Origin: a virus | Virus record (IMG/VR): IMGVR_UViG_3300033153_004923 | Span: 1-41,918 of that record | DNA: 41,918 bases | Direction: 5' to 3' (one strand) | In this document: one piece after another, positions 26,094 to 33,632 of the stretch | Layout of the letters: each line of letters begins with the position of its first letter | Numbering within the stretch: the first letter of the stretch is position 1 | The notes under the pieces: generated by a model | Databases searched by the model: none | Seen by the model: only the letters and a program-made list of their open reading frames with translations | What the model was told of the DNA's origin: nothing | Translations under genes and position numbers: made by a program

Positions 26094-27047
26094 CTACCCT
26101 CCTAGGTATGCTTTGAGTGATTCCAGACTCACTCCGTTAAATGCCGTCTCATAACCCTTGGCTATCCCTTCTCTGATTTTCTTGGGATCTACATCCAGGG
26201 TGCTAGTCTGTTGCTGATTGAGCCAAGCTCGGCTCGGCATGAGGACGTTGATATCTAGAAAGATATCATTTTCATCAGCGCAATTTCCATCTAAAACTGC
26301 CAAATTCCTGTTTAGGGCGACAGACAGATCATTATGGAAGATCTCGGTTTGCATGCTCCAGAGGGCACTCGTCCATACCTTGTAGACCCTGTCAATCTTG
26401 CCTGTTGAGTATCCACCCGATAATGGGTTGGTCAGGATGACATCGATCTGATCTGCTCCCTGTTCAATGGCTGCCTTCAATGGAGCGTTCTCCATGACTC
26501 CTCCATCTACATACAAAGGACCACTACCTTTGGTGTCTCCTTCTGGAGGGAAGATACCAGGAATGGCGGTGCTAGCATAGATCAGTTTCCTGAATGCATC
26601 GCGGGTCAGTCCTTCATCATTAGTGAAAAGATGGAATGTCTTCCCTCTCAGTTCTACCACTCCTACACCAACACGTAAGAGACCTCTACCATTGTAGACT
26701 CTATTGATCAGCTTCTTAAGTGGTTTGGTACCATAGAGATGGTCCTTGAATAGAAGGTTCAGGGGCCAGAAGAAACTCTTGGTGAAGAGGTCCTTGTAGC
26801 TCTTGATCTTCAACCACTCCTCTTCCAGGTGCAACACATCTGAAAATCTACCACCAGCCAGGGCACAAGCCTGGAGAGCCCCGGTTGATACCCCATAAGC
26901 AAAGTCCCAGGGCAAGACCCAATCATTGGGTGGTTGCTGTTTGATGCCATCATTTTGCTCTCTATATATCTTGGTAGCCAGCCCTTTGATTGCTCCTACT
27001 TGAAATGAACCCTTTGATCCTCCACCAGATAAGACTAACGCTCTCAT
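26094..27047 (-). CDS. Patatin-like phospholipase
   Basis: This 317-residue protein has the complete patatin signature. The oxyanion-hole loop is SGGGSKG at residues 7-13, the nucleophile elbow is GVSTG at 52-56 (Ser54), and the catalytic Asp lies in VDGGVMENAPL at 180-190 (Asp181). STAIPGIFPPE before it is typical. Patatins hydrolyse acyl chains from phospholipids with a Ser-Asp dyad. There is no signal peptide or clear transmembrane helix. A very strong site, AGGAGGAGAG, precedes the ATG. The gene is within 10 bases of its neighbours in the packaging operon, so it is probably made late with virion proteins. It could act on host membranes at entry or at lysis. Confidence 0.9.
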   Translation of the reverse strand: MRALVLSGGGSKGSFQVGAIKGLATKIYREQNDGIKQQPPNDWVLPWDFAYGVSTGALQACALAGGRFSDVLHLEEEWLKIKSYKDLFTKSFFWPLNLLFKDHLYGTKPLKKLINRVYNGRGLLRVGVGVVELRGKTFHLFTNDEGLTRDAFRKLIYASTAIPGIFPPEGDTKGSGPLYVDGGVMENAPLKAAIEQGADQIDVILTNPLSGGYSTGKIDRVYKVWTSALWSMQTEIFHNDLSVALNRNLAVLDGNCADENDIFLDINVLMPSRAWLNQQQTSTLDVDPKKIREGIAKGYETAFNGVSLESLKAYLGG

Positions 27048-27055
27048 CTCTCCTC

Positions 27056-27961
27056 CTAGTGCATCATGGCTGCTTCATTCCCAATGAAGCGCCTTGCGTT
27101 TAAGTTGTGGGCCTGAATGGCCTGTAGTGCTCTCTGTCTCTCGGTGCTAGCACCAGAAGACTGAGCTATTCTGAAATCTCCAGCTCCGAAGTCCAAGTAG
27201 TTGGTAGCTCCTAGTTTACTGGCTAGAGCATTGGCTCCCACCACTGCCCCATAGCCCACAGTAGCAGCCACATCAAAGACCAGTGCTGTAGTGAAGACAG
27301 TAGAGAGAGCACCCATGGTACGGAGCCCCATGTACTTGAGTACAGCTCCTGATGTTTTGCGCTGAGCCATAGCGGCTGTTCTCTTTTCAACAATGCTTCT
27401 ATCGACGGCTAGATCCATCCGTACGCCTGCTCCTCTAAGAGCCTCTCCTCTGTATCCACCCAACATCCATCTTCCACGCGTATACCTCAGGTTAGATTTT
27501 GTGGTCATTCCTGCTTCCTTGGCCATACCAGGAAGACCCTCATCCATGAGTTGAGTCACAGCCATTTTTCGGTTGCGATATCCCATTTTTGAGTTGAATT
27601 CTTGAATGCCACCCTTGGAGAACATATTGATCCCCTTCATGGCCTGTGATTCTGTCTTGCTCAAAACAGTCATACTACCACCACCGAAGAATCCACCAGC
27701 GCCCTGTAATCCTTTCTGTAACCACCTTCTGTCTGTCTTCTCAGCTAGGGTCTGGAACATTCCCTTAGAGACACCACCACCAACAAAGAAAGTACCGGGC
27801 CATCTCATTATGCCCGAACTAGCAGCGTTGAAGTACATACCTGGAGTGTACATCAACCTCCAAGTAGCTAGCTTAGCCTGCGAAGACGGAGTAGCTCCTA
27901 GTAGATCTGCTGCGGAGAGTCCGTGGAACTCAGCTGATTGGCTATCGTTACGATTGCGCAT
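27056..27961 (-). CDS. Basic Gly/Ala-rich protein with a hydrophobic segment, possible ejected virion protein
   Basis: This 301-residue protein is coupled to the previous gene by a TAATG overlap; its own ribosome binding site is weak. It is basic and Gly/Met-rich (GGFFGGGSM, MLGGYRGEALRGAGVRM). Near residues 215-245 it has a hydrophobic stretch (STVFTTALVFDVAATVGYGAVV) that could cross a membrane. The last 50 residues are polar with QRALQAIQAHNLNARRF. No family recognised. It stands with two other basic proteins immediately before the patatin. That grouping suggests internal virion proteins delivered with the DNA, but this is inference. Confidence 0.7.
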   Translation of the reverse strand: MRNRNDSQSAEFHGLSAADLLGATPSSQAKLATWRLMYTPGMYFNAASSGIMRWPGTFFVGGGVSKGMFQTLAEKTDRRWLQKGLQGAGGFFGGGSMTVLSKTESQAMKGINMFSKGGIQEFNSKMGYRNRKMAVTQLMDEGLPGMAKEAGMTTKSNLRYTRGRWMLGGYRGEALRGAGVRMDLAVDRSIVEKRTAAMAQRKTSGAVLKYMGLRTMGALSTVFTTALVFDVAATVGYGAVVGANALASKLGATNYLDFGAGDFRIAQSSGASTERQRALQAIQAHNLNARRFIGNEAAMMH

Positions 27962-28959
27962 TATTTTCGCCTGTTGTTATGGAGGGCTAGTGATAGACCC
28001 TCAGTGGATAGGTGATTACTAGGCATTGGGCGTCCAGGTCTCTTAGCCCACGATACATACCCCGTGCCAGCTGATGCTCTCATCTGTGCTGATTTGGGGC
28101 TCATGCTCTTGTCTCCTCGTTGTCCATATGGAGCCATACCGTGAATATCACCCATAGCTTTATGACCACCACGGACAGCACCAGCAGCAGCCGCACCAGT
28201 AAACAAACCACCACGAACGAGGTGACCACGCATACCACCAGAGAAGGCAGCATTCATGATTGCTCTACCGCCCTTGAAGGTACCAACTATAGCCGCCTCA
28301 GGGAGGTTGGCATACTTGAAGTTCATAGTGCGACCGGCTATGTTACGATCCCTGTATATACCGCTGCGCTCTACCATCTTGCTTAGATTGGAGCGCATAC
28401 CAGGGAGGCCACTGGGTGGGTGCCCCTTCATTACTCTCTTACTGATCTCATAGAGTGATTTCATAGACTCTGTTTGTCCCGCTGCTCTCATTCCAGCATG
28501 TACATCTTCTCCGGCAGTCCGAGCAGCACGGATGATTTTAGCAGCATCTGGTGCGCTCAACCCACCTAGATTCTCCATGGTGAGCGGAGCCACCCCTGGC
28601 GTATGGGTTTTTCTCATTCTCTCCATGTAGTTGACAGTACCCCGCACATATGACTGAGGAAGCAGCTTTTCCAATCCCATTGCTCCACCTGATCTGGTAC
28701 CGATGCGGTACATGGCCTGGTGGATTTTACTCATAGACTGAATACCAGGAGGCAGCTCGCCTGGTTTGATCTGTGTCATACTTGCCATCTTGTCGGCCAT
28801 TGATCGACCCGACATACCATGAGAAGTAGAGACTCTCTTGGCGGTGGCCTGTGCGTTCAATTTAGCGGATTTGATAAGAGAGGCACCGCCCGATGATAAC
28901 TTCCGACCAGCATAGGCGACAGCCATCCCTAGTTTGTTTCCAGCTCCTAAACCTATCAT
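27961..28959 (-). CDS. Basic Gly/Met-rich hypothetical protein, possible ejected virion protein
   Basis: This 332-residue protein starts with a GGAGG site 6 bases upstream and overlaps the previous gene by 4 bases. It is strongly basic with many Arg, Gly and Met residues (KAMGDIHGMAPYGQRGD, SGGMRGHLVRGGLF). A short alanine/glycine-rich hydrophobic patch, TGAAAAGAVRGG, lies near residue 255. Composition and lack of catalytic motifs suggest a structural, membrane-active or DNA-binding role. Its similarity in composition and size to both neighbours suggests the three act together. No known family can be named. Confidence 0.7.
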   Translation of the reverse strand: MIGLGAGNKLGMAVAYAGRKLSSGGASLIKSAKLNAQATAKRVSTSHGMSGRSMADKMASMTQIKPGELPPGIQSMSKIHQAMYRIGTRSGGAMGLEKLLPQSYVRGTVNYMERMRKTHTPGVAPLTMENLGGLSAPDAAKIIRAARTAGEDVHAGMRAAGQTESMKSLYEISKRVMKGHPPSGLPGMRSNLSKMVERSGIYRDRNIAGRTMNFKYANLPEAAIVGTFKGGRAIMNAAFSGGMRGHLVRGGLFTGAAAAGAVRGGHKAMGDIHGMAPYGQRGDKSMSPKSAQMRASAGTGYVSWAKRPGRPMPSNHLSTEGLSLALHNNRRK

Positions 28960-30311
28960 AGCAGACCTCCGAATAGGTGCCTGTTCTTGTCAGGCCCATT
29001 GTGGGCGTAGTGGTGTCTACTTCTATTGTTGAAAGCCATGATCGTGGGGTGCCCCTTGTATGCTAGGTTGTCCCCAGGCATGATCTGAAATGATTTGCCT
29101 GTGTTGCTAGCTGCTGATGGAATGGCTGATGTTGGCTTCGGCATGCTCAGCTCCAGAGCGTTTGGGCTTGTCATCTTGGTGGGTTTGTGAATCAAACCCC
29201 GTATATCGGAATCAATACTCCTTGGTGTCTTTTTAGGACCCCGGAGGAAAGTTGTATCTGTGATTCTTCTGGCATGACGGAACCCCTCAGATGCTTTCTC
29301 CAGAGGAACACCAGGCTTCATCAGGCTCTTGGTGCTCAAAGCCACGCGTGCTTTCTCAAAGATAGTATCCTTGACAGGCTTTGCACCGCTTAACATGCGG
29401 TGATTAAGAGCCGTAATCACCGCACCTTTGTAGGGAGAATGGAAATCCGTCCACTTCTCTCTTCTTGCCCTGGTCAGATCGCTCTTGGACAGCTTGTCAA
29501 TGCGACTCCAGGCGTGCTCTATGTCGTTAGGGGGAGTGTCATTAGGGGTGAAGGCCCTATTGACGATACCCACCAACCCAAGAGCAGCAGCTGTAGCACC
29601 CAGTAATTTCAACCACTTAGGGGCATTCCTGGCCTTGTTTGCTACTTTCGATGCGTTCTGCTTAGATAAAGTAGATGATACCCACATCTTAGCATCTTTT
29701 GTGTCTCTCTCCCTAACTATATTCGCAATTCTCTTGCCAGCATCGGAGGTAGCGAGTCGGTCTCTCTGCTTGGCCAACCAACCCATCTCTTCAGTGGTGC
29801 TAGCTTGAGAAGCAGCATGCTGGAGTGTTGATCTAGCCTGTCTCTTTGATAGGTCCTCTGTGGCCAGAATCTTAGCACTGGCTTCTTTTCGATAGAGGTC
29901 GTCCTTGAAGCGCTCCATTCTCTTGGCTGTGTCGCTATTGAGGGCCGATTGGATATCAATCTTGGCAGGAGCTGGCTGGTGCCTAGGGGCATACTTGGAC
30001 TTGGGCTTGTTTCTCTCTTGTCTGGCTTCGGTTTGTCTCTTCTTTTTGGCCTCACCCTGTAGACGCTTCAGCTCTTGCTCTGCTTGAACATTCTGACGAC
30101 GCTGGTACTTATCTGCTCTCTTTTGTGATCTCTGTCTTTGCCTGTTGTCATACTGCTCTTGGTGTCTCGTTTCTTTACGAGCACGCTTGGTTCCTGCAGC
30201 TCTTCCCTCTTCTGTGTACTTCAAGAAATCCTGATACCTCTGTCCAGCATTTCCACCACCAGGAGTAGTATAGTTGGGCCAGTGAGGGTTCCCCTCCTGG
30301 ATGATTTTCAT
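28956..30311 (-). CDS. Basic coiled-coil protein with one hydrophobic segment
   Basis: This 451-residue protein has an N-terminal third rich in Arg, Lys, Gln and Glu (RRQNVQAEQELKRLQGEAKKK), which should form charged helices. It is followed by a Pro-rich linker and a second helical part. Residues about 230-250 form a hydrophobic stretch (WLKLLGATAAALGLVGIV) that could be a membrane helix. The C-terminus is His/Asn-rich (NNRSRHHYAHNGPDKNRH). A PGDNLAYKGHP piece recalls LysM but lacks the rest of that fold. It overlaps its neighbours by 1 and 4 bases. It may be an internal, ejected or DNA-condensing virion protein. Confidence 0.7.
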   Translation of the reverse strand: MKIIQEGNPHWPNYTTPGGGNAGQRYQDFLKYTEEGRAAGTKRARKETRHQEQYDNRQRQRSQKRADKYQRRQNVQAEQELKRLQGEAKKKRQTEARQERNKPKSKYAPRHQPAPAKIDIQSALNSDTAKRMERFKDDLYRKEASAKILATEDLSKRQARSTLQHAASQASTTEEMGWLAKQRDRLATSDAGKRIANIVRERDTKDAKMWVSSTLSKQNASKVANKARNAPKWLKLLGATAAALGLVGIVNRAFTPNDTPPNDIEHAWSRIDKLSKSDLTRARREKWTDFHSPYKGAVITALNHRMLSGAKPVKDTIFEKARVALSTKSLMKPGVPLEKASEGFRHARRITDTTFLRGPKKTPRSIDSDIRGLIHKPTKMTSPNALELSMPKPTSAIPSAASNTGKSFQIMPGDNLAYKGHPTIMAFNNRSRHHYAHNGPDKNRHLFGGLL

Positions 30312-31018
30312 TAGTCGTCTCGATCTAGGTTAGGCTCCCAATCCGCTTCTATCGTCTCCCCTGTAGTCTCAATGACTTCAGTGTCTTCTGTTACATCGAG
30401 GGCAGGTCTATCTTCTACTGGAGGTAGCTTACCCTTGGCTGCCTCATTAGAGTCACGCAGGGCTGCAAGCATCTGACTGAAGTCCTTGGTATCCTTGAGC
30501 TTGTACTTAGCCTTGACCTCACGGGTAGACATGAACATCCTTCTGAGGTCGTCCTTTCTCTTCTTGAGCTTGGTCTTTACAACCATAGCAATCGCTTCTT
30601 CCTTGCGGAGCACTATGTTGCCACTCTTGTCTACACCTACTGCTTGTTCGTCGAAGAAACCCTGGAGGGAAAGGTCAGCGGAGGTTCTGCGGTCATACAC
30701 ATCGACCTCTACGAGGTCTGCGAGCATGGACATCTCTATGTAGTTCTGTGTGTCGATACCGAGGGATTGTGCGTACTGGAAGGTGAGATATTCAATGAGC
30801 GCCTTTTCTACGGGGCAAAGCTGACCCTTAGGTGCAATCTTCTCTTGCTGAAGAGGACATTGTTTGGCAAAGGGACAATCGCTAGCTTCGCACGCCATAG
30901 GAATGTAACTTCCCTGTTTCTCTATCATTTCAGTGAGAGAGTTAGCGATAGCTATCTTCTTCTCTTCTGGAACTTTCTCCAGGTGCTTCTCCATGTATCG
31001 GTGTATCAAATCTGACAT
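30311..31018 (-). CDS. Cys-motif protein, candidate small terminase or packaging factor
   Basis: This 235-residue protein is preceded by GAGGTAACCA. Near residues 43-69 it has four clustered Cys (CEASDCPFAKQCP, then GQLCPVEK) spaced C-x4-C-x5-C-x14-C, which could hold zinc or an iron-sulfur centre. The middle is helical (YLTFQYAQSLGID, MLADLVEVDVYDRR), the next part basic (KTKLKKRKDDLRRMFMSTREV), and the last 45 residues strongly acidic. It begins the virion/packaging part of the operon. A helical, DNA-contacting and acidic-tailed protein here fits a small terminase, but no helix-turn-helix is certain, so this is a suggestion only. Confidence 0.7.
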   Translation of the reverse strand: MSDLIHRYMEKHLEKVPEEKKIAIANSLTEMIEKQGSYIPMACEASDCPFAKQCPLQQEKIAPKGQLCPVEKALIEYLTFQYAQSLGIDTQNYIEMSMLADLVEVDVYDRRTSADLSLQGFFDEQAVGVDKSGNIVLRKEEAIAMVVKTKLKKRKDDLRRMFMSTREVKAKYKLKDTKDFSQMLAALRDSNEAAKGKLPPVEDRPALDVTEDTEVIETTGETIEADWEPNLDRDD

Positions 31019-31238
31019 TGGTTACCTCTGTGAAGTCTATCAGGGCTAGGGCCTCTTTGATGCTCTCTAACTCTTCCTTGTGTTCTTGTATAAACAAGTG
31101 CGCTGCTCGCTTACTGACATCACAGTTCAGAGGTAGTACTTTCGTGATCCTTGCCCAGAGTTCAAGGCTGTTATGTTCTTTACCTTCTAGCTTCTCAACT
31201 AAGTCCCTGATGCTGCCAGGGATGGAACAAGGATACAT
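30942..31238 (-). CDS. Small hypothetical protein overlapping its downstream gene
   Basis: This 98-residue protein has a good AGGAGAACCAG site before its ATG. The sequence is helical and charged (LELWARITKVLPLNCDVSKRA, then KEELESIKEALALI). It overlaps the next gene by 77 bases in another frame, and the overlap includes the ribosome binding site of that gene. The last 30 residues therefore may have low constraint. An overlap this long is unusual, so either the C-terminus is a translated leftover or both frames are used. No family recognised. Confidence 0.6.
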   Translation of the reverse strand: MYPCSIPGSIRDLVEKLEGKEHNSLELWARITKVLPLNCDVSKRAAHLFIQEHKEELESIKEALALIDFTEVTNVRFDTPIHGEAPGESSRREEDSYR

Positions 31239-31251
31239 CTGGTTCTCCTGA

Positions 31252-31458
31252 CTACTGTTCTTGATGAATCACTTTGCTGATTCGGTCTAGTAGTTCAATC
31301 TCCTTGGGGTTAAGCGATGTGGTATCTATCCCATTGGGATTCCCATTACCATCATCAGCCTTGCCTGTTACTTTAGTCATGGAGTCGTTCACTGCCTTTA
31401 CGAAGATCTCCTTGACGTCTTTTCTTTTATCGGAACCGTGAAGTTCGTCTGCTCGCAT
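31252..31458 (-). CDS. Small hypothetical acidic protein
   Basis: This 68-residue protein is preceded by GGAAGGAAACAAG. It starts charged (RADELHGSDKRKDV), has a Gly/Asn-rich centre (DDGNGNPNGID) and ends in a helix (PKEIELLDRISKVIHQ). Its first 61 bases overlap the end of the gene before it in a different frame. No known family. It belongs to the run of small genes read first from the leftward promoter. Confidence 0.6.
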   Translation of the reverse strand: MRADELHGSDKRKDVKEIFVKAVNDSMTKVTGKADDGNGNPNGIDTTSLNPKEIELLDRISKVIHQEQ

Positions 31459-31613
31459 CTTGTTTCCTTCCCTTCGTATCTCTCAACTGAGGTCACCCAC
31501 GGGAAGACCTCTTGACCAGGACCATGCTCATCACAGTAGTAATGGCGGTGGCTACCGACCATTACAACATATGTTGAAGTGTTTTCGCAACTAGCAATCA
31601 TCTTGAAGGACAT
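31398..31613 (-). CDS. Small hypothetical protein with Cys/His pattern
   Basis: This 71-residue protein follows a very strong AAGGAGGAAGTAGG site. Residues 9-30 hold Cys9, then HRHYYCDEH with Cys27 and His30, so a small metal site is possible. The C-terminal third is polar and lies in the overlap with the next gene, so it may be weakly constrained. No family recognised. It belongs to the early small-gene block. Confidence 0.6.
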   Translation of the reverse strand: MSFKMIASCENTSTYVVMVGSHRHYYCDEHGPGQEVFPWVTSVERYEGKETRCEQTNFTVPIKEKTSRRSS

Positions 31614-31625
31614 CCTACTTCCTCC

Positions 31626-31787
31626 TTATTCGACAACTGTCCAATTAGGAGGAGGTGGTCCGCTCTTCTTGTCTCCTATTCTGAACTTCCCTTTTTTCTG
31701 TTTGGCCATGTCCTTCTTCGTATCCACGATCTTCTCGGGACCATAACCCTCATTAGGAACGTGACCTGGTTTCTTTCGCTTAGGCAT
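31626..31787 (-). CDS. Short basic Pro-ended protein (53 residues)
   Basis: An ATG at 31785-31787 opens a 53-codon frame that ends at a TAA at 31626-31628. AGAGGG lies upstream, and the frame fills exactly the gap between two neighbouring genes (2 and 12 bases away). The product begins MPKRKKPGHVPNEGYG, is rich in Lys (DTKKDMAKQKKGKF) and ends PPPPNWTVVE. Gap-filling, a plausible ribosome binding site and non-random composition support it as real. Basic small proteins like this often bind nucleic acid or partner proteins; the function is unknown. Confidence 0.6.
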   Translation of the reverse strand: MPKRKKPGHVPNEGYGPEKIVDTKKDMAKQKKGKFRIGDKKSGPPPPNWTVVE

Positions 31788-31788
31788 A

Positions 31789-32199
31789 TTAGACCCTCTT
31801 GTACATGTTTCGGGTAGCAGTAACAGTATGTCTGGTACCCTTCATGGAGATTTCAGAAAGTGAATACTCATCGTCTTGAATAATAACGGAGATACCCACT
31901 GGTGGGCCGTACTCTGAAGCAAACTCAGTGATTTCCTTTGAAAGCTCTTCCCCGTCTATGCTGACACCATCCCAGTCTGATTCTCTGTAATGAACCGTAT
32001 CATCGGCGGTTTTCACTCCAGAGAACCACATAGGAACAAATGGAATATGACAGGTCCTCTTGACAGCATCAGGGCCAATACCCGATAGTATTTCAACCAC
32101 GCATATCACTTCCTTCTTGAAACAATAGGAACACTCTTTATCTTCACACTCTAGCAAAACCGGAACATCAGAATAACCAACGGGTTGGTTGTCTACCAT
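31789..32199 (-). CDS. Hypothetical protein with clustered Cys
   Basis: This 136-residue protein starts at a TAATG overlap with the preceding nuclease gene, with GGAGAG upstream. Residues 17-33 carry ECEDKECSYCFKKEVIC, four Cys in a zinc-finger-like spacing. The remainder is mixed alpha/beta with FVPMWFSGVKTADD and SIDGEELSKEITEFASEY, ending in a basic tail. The fold cannot be named. Coupling to the nuclease suggests a joint expression unit but not necessarily a joint function. Confidence 0.65.
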   Translation of the reverse strand: MVDNQPVGYSDVPVLLECEDKECSYCFKKEVICVVEILSGIGPDAVKRTCHIPFVPMWFSGVKTADDTVHYRESDWDGVSIDGEELSKEITEFASEYGPPVGISVIIQDDEYSLSEISMKGTRHTVTATRNMYKRV

Positions 32200-32717
32200 T
32201 AGAGTAACTCTCCTTTCAACTCTGGTACTCTCTCTTCGATCAGCTCCAGAATCTTAGTGTGTGTGAGTGGTTTGTCCTTGTAGGAAATCTCCACGAACGA
32301 CCACTCGCTATCATCAGCAAGTTTCTTCTTGTATCTCTGACGAACCATATAGCCTCGCCATTGATCTCTGTTCTTGAACAAAAACTTCCTGTACGCGTAA
32401 TGCTGTTCCCCTTGATACTCAATGATCAAATTCATCTCGGGTACAACGATATCGTAGGGAGTCATCACGCCCTTCTGGGTGATTCCCCATGTAAACATGA
32501 CCTCTTGATCGACTCTGTAGCCAATCTGCTCTAAGAGCCTGACGATAGAGCGCTGGGTCGGCCAGATCCCCTCCCACTTCCCATTCCGCTTGGACTGCCG
32601 AAGATATGCGTAATCCTTGTCCCAAACAACACCCTCGGTGTGTCTAGCACATAGCTCGACCTTACCCACCTTCCCTGTCGCGGTTCTCGCGCATATTAAG
32701 CATCTCTGCCTCGACAT
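32199..32717 (-). CDS. Vsr/PD-(D/E)XK-like endonuclease with N-terminal Cys/His finger
   Basis: The frame also opens at a TTG at 32723; I chose the ATG at 32715-32717 (172 residues). The N-terminus has CLIC...ELCARH, a likely zinc knuckle. The centre holds the nuclease signature: an Asp in TPYDIVVPEMN and then LIIEYQGEQHY, with Glu, Gln and His as in Vsr-related and I-Bth0305I-type enzymes. A basic helix follows (MVRQRYKKKLADD). Such proteins nick or cut DNA and in phages often act as homing or exclusion nucleases. The gene overlaps the preceding one by about 56 bases. Confidence 0.75.
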   Translation of the reverse strand: MSRQRCLICARTATGKVGKVELCARHTEGVVWDKDYAYLRQSKRNGKWEGIWPTQRSIVRLLEQIGYRVDQEVMFTWGITQKGVMTPYDIVVPEMNLIIEYQGEQHYAYRKFLFKNRDQWRGYMVRQRYKKKLADDSEWSFVEISYKDKPLTHTKILELIEERVPELKGELL

Positions 32718-32979
32718 CTTCAAGTTTCACCCCTGCTTCTCTAAAGACTTCTCTGATCTGTTCTTCTGCTCTCTCAATGTAGTGAGCAAGGAATTTCGTG
32801 AATCTCTCTTGATCCATTTCTCCATCTAGCCAGTTTCTCCAACCCGCTGTCGCCTGTATCTGCTCTGCTAGTTGTTCTGGAGTCTTGACACTGTAAAAGA
32901 TCTTGTAGATGACTTCATCTTCCTTACTCATGATTTCCTTCTCAATCCGACCCGTGATAGGATGATAGATCTCAATCAT
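32662..32979 (-). CDS. Small hypothetical helical protein
   Basis: This 105-residue protein begins at an ATGA overlap with the gene before it. It is charged and mostly helical (KTPEQLAEQIQATAGWRNWL, then FLAHYIERAEEQIREVFREAG), with no Cys motif or membrane segment. The last 20 residues (AEMLNMRENRDREGG) lie in the overlap with the nuclease gene. A role as a small regulator or host-takeover protein is possible but not shown by sequence. Confidence 0.65.
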   Translation of the reverse strand: MIEIYHPITGRIEKEIMSKEDEVIYKIFYSVKTPEQLAEQIQATAGWRNWLDGEMDQERFTKFLAHYIERAEEQIREVFREAGVKLEDVEAEMLNMRENRDREGG

Positions 32980-33143
32980 TGAAGCTCCGTGCCCAAAGGG
33001 CTGTCAAGTGCTACTTCTGGTGACTGCTTACCTACAGCAACTGCCTGGGTACCACCCGGCAGTGTTATGATGACCATTTTATCAGCAGGTAGGTATGCAC
33101 TCGGAATCATCTCCATACCCATGAACTTTCTTTTCTCATTCAT
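32976..33143 (-). CDS. Small protein ending in the LDxPLGTE motif
   Basis: I chose an ATG at 33141-33143 that overlaps the previous stop, giving 55 residues. A longer form from an ATG at 33236 has a strong AGGAGG site but would overlap the earlier gene by 101 bases. The product is beta-rich (DKMVIITLPGGTQAVAVGK) and ends with VALDSPLGTELQ. The same motif occurs in the next three genes upstream, so the C-terminus is probably the functional or recognition part. No family recognised. Confidence 0.6.
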   Translation of the reverse strand: MNEKRKFMGMEMIPSAYLPADKMVIITLPGGTQAVAVGKQSPEVALDSPLGTELQ

Positions 33144-33387
33144 CGTTTTCATGTTCAGTGCCGAATGGGCGGTCAAGAGAGACGAGTTCTCGGTTATGTC
33201 TTTCCAGCTTATCAACTTCTCTAACTCGCTTGGCATCTAAAGCCTCCTCTATGGTTAAAACTGACAATCCCCACTTCTCGGAGTCACACCCTAGCTCTTT
33301 ACACTCAGTACACTTCCAACACTCCTGACAGCCGTTTCCTATTCCATCATGGAAGAAAACCTTACTGTGACTATGCTCCGCTCCCAT
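33136..33387 (-). CDS. Small Cys-rich zinc-finger-like protein ending in the LDxPxGTE motif
   Basis: This 83-residue protein has four or five Cys in CQECWKCTECKELGCD (residues 20-35), a likely zinc-binding ribbon. A charged helix follows (IEEALDAKRVREVDKLERH), and the protein ends with VSLDRPFGTEHENDE. The tail motif matches those of three neighbouring genes. It may be a small adaptor that uses the zinc part to bind one partner and the tail another; this is inference. It ends 4 bases into the next gene. Confidence 0.65.
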   Translation of the reverse strand: MGAEHSHSKVFFHDGIGNGCQECWKCTECKELGCDSEKWGLSVLTIEEALDAKRVREVDKLERHNRELVSLDRPFGTEHENDE

Positions 33388-33389
33388 TG

Positions 33390-33632
33390 TTAGACCTCAT
33401 CCCATTTTGTTGTGAATGTCATCTCCTGAGCAGGAACATGTGCTGCATGTGTGATCTCAATATGGAGAATCGGACCTATGTTGGTCTGATTGCTACCAAG
33501 AGGAGTATCGAGGGCCACGGGGCTCTCGTCATGTTCAAAATGAGTACTCCAATTCACATCCACAGGGAGAGTATCTTTCAGATACTTTTCAATACCTTTC
33601 TTGAGTTCTTCCTCTGTGACCACGCTTGGCAT
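33390..33632 (-). CDS. Small hypothetical protein with central LDxPLG motif
   Basis: This 80-residue protein is coupled to its upstream neighbour by a TAATG overlap. A charged start (VVTEEELKKGIEKYLKD) leads to a beta-type part; the centre has SPVALDTPLGSNQTN. The C-terminal half (HIEITHAAHVPAQEMTF) resembles a strand-turn-strand unit. It belongs to the four-gene group that shares the LDxPLG motif. It has no other similarity I can name. Confidence 0.65.
   Translation of the reverse strand: MPSVVTEEELKKGIEKYLKDTLPVDVNWSTHFEHDESPVALDTPLGSNQTNIGPILHIEITHAAHVPAQEMTFTTKWDEV

Noticed and set aside
28956-29100. LysM-like peptidoglycan-binding domain at the end of the 451-residue protein
   Set aside because: Only the PGDNL string fits; the rest of the LysM fold is missing.
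33144-33236. Longer form of the small LDxPLGTE protein starting at 33236
   Set aside because: It has a strong ribosome-binding sequence, but that string encodes part of the earlier protein and the overlap of 101 bases covers that protein's conserved motif; kept only as an alternative.
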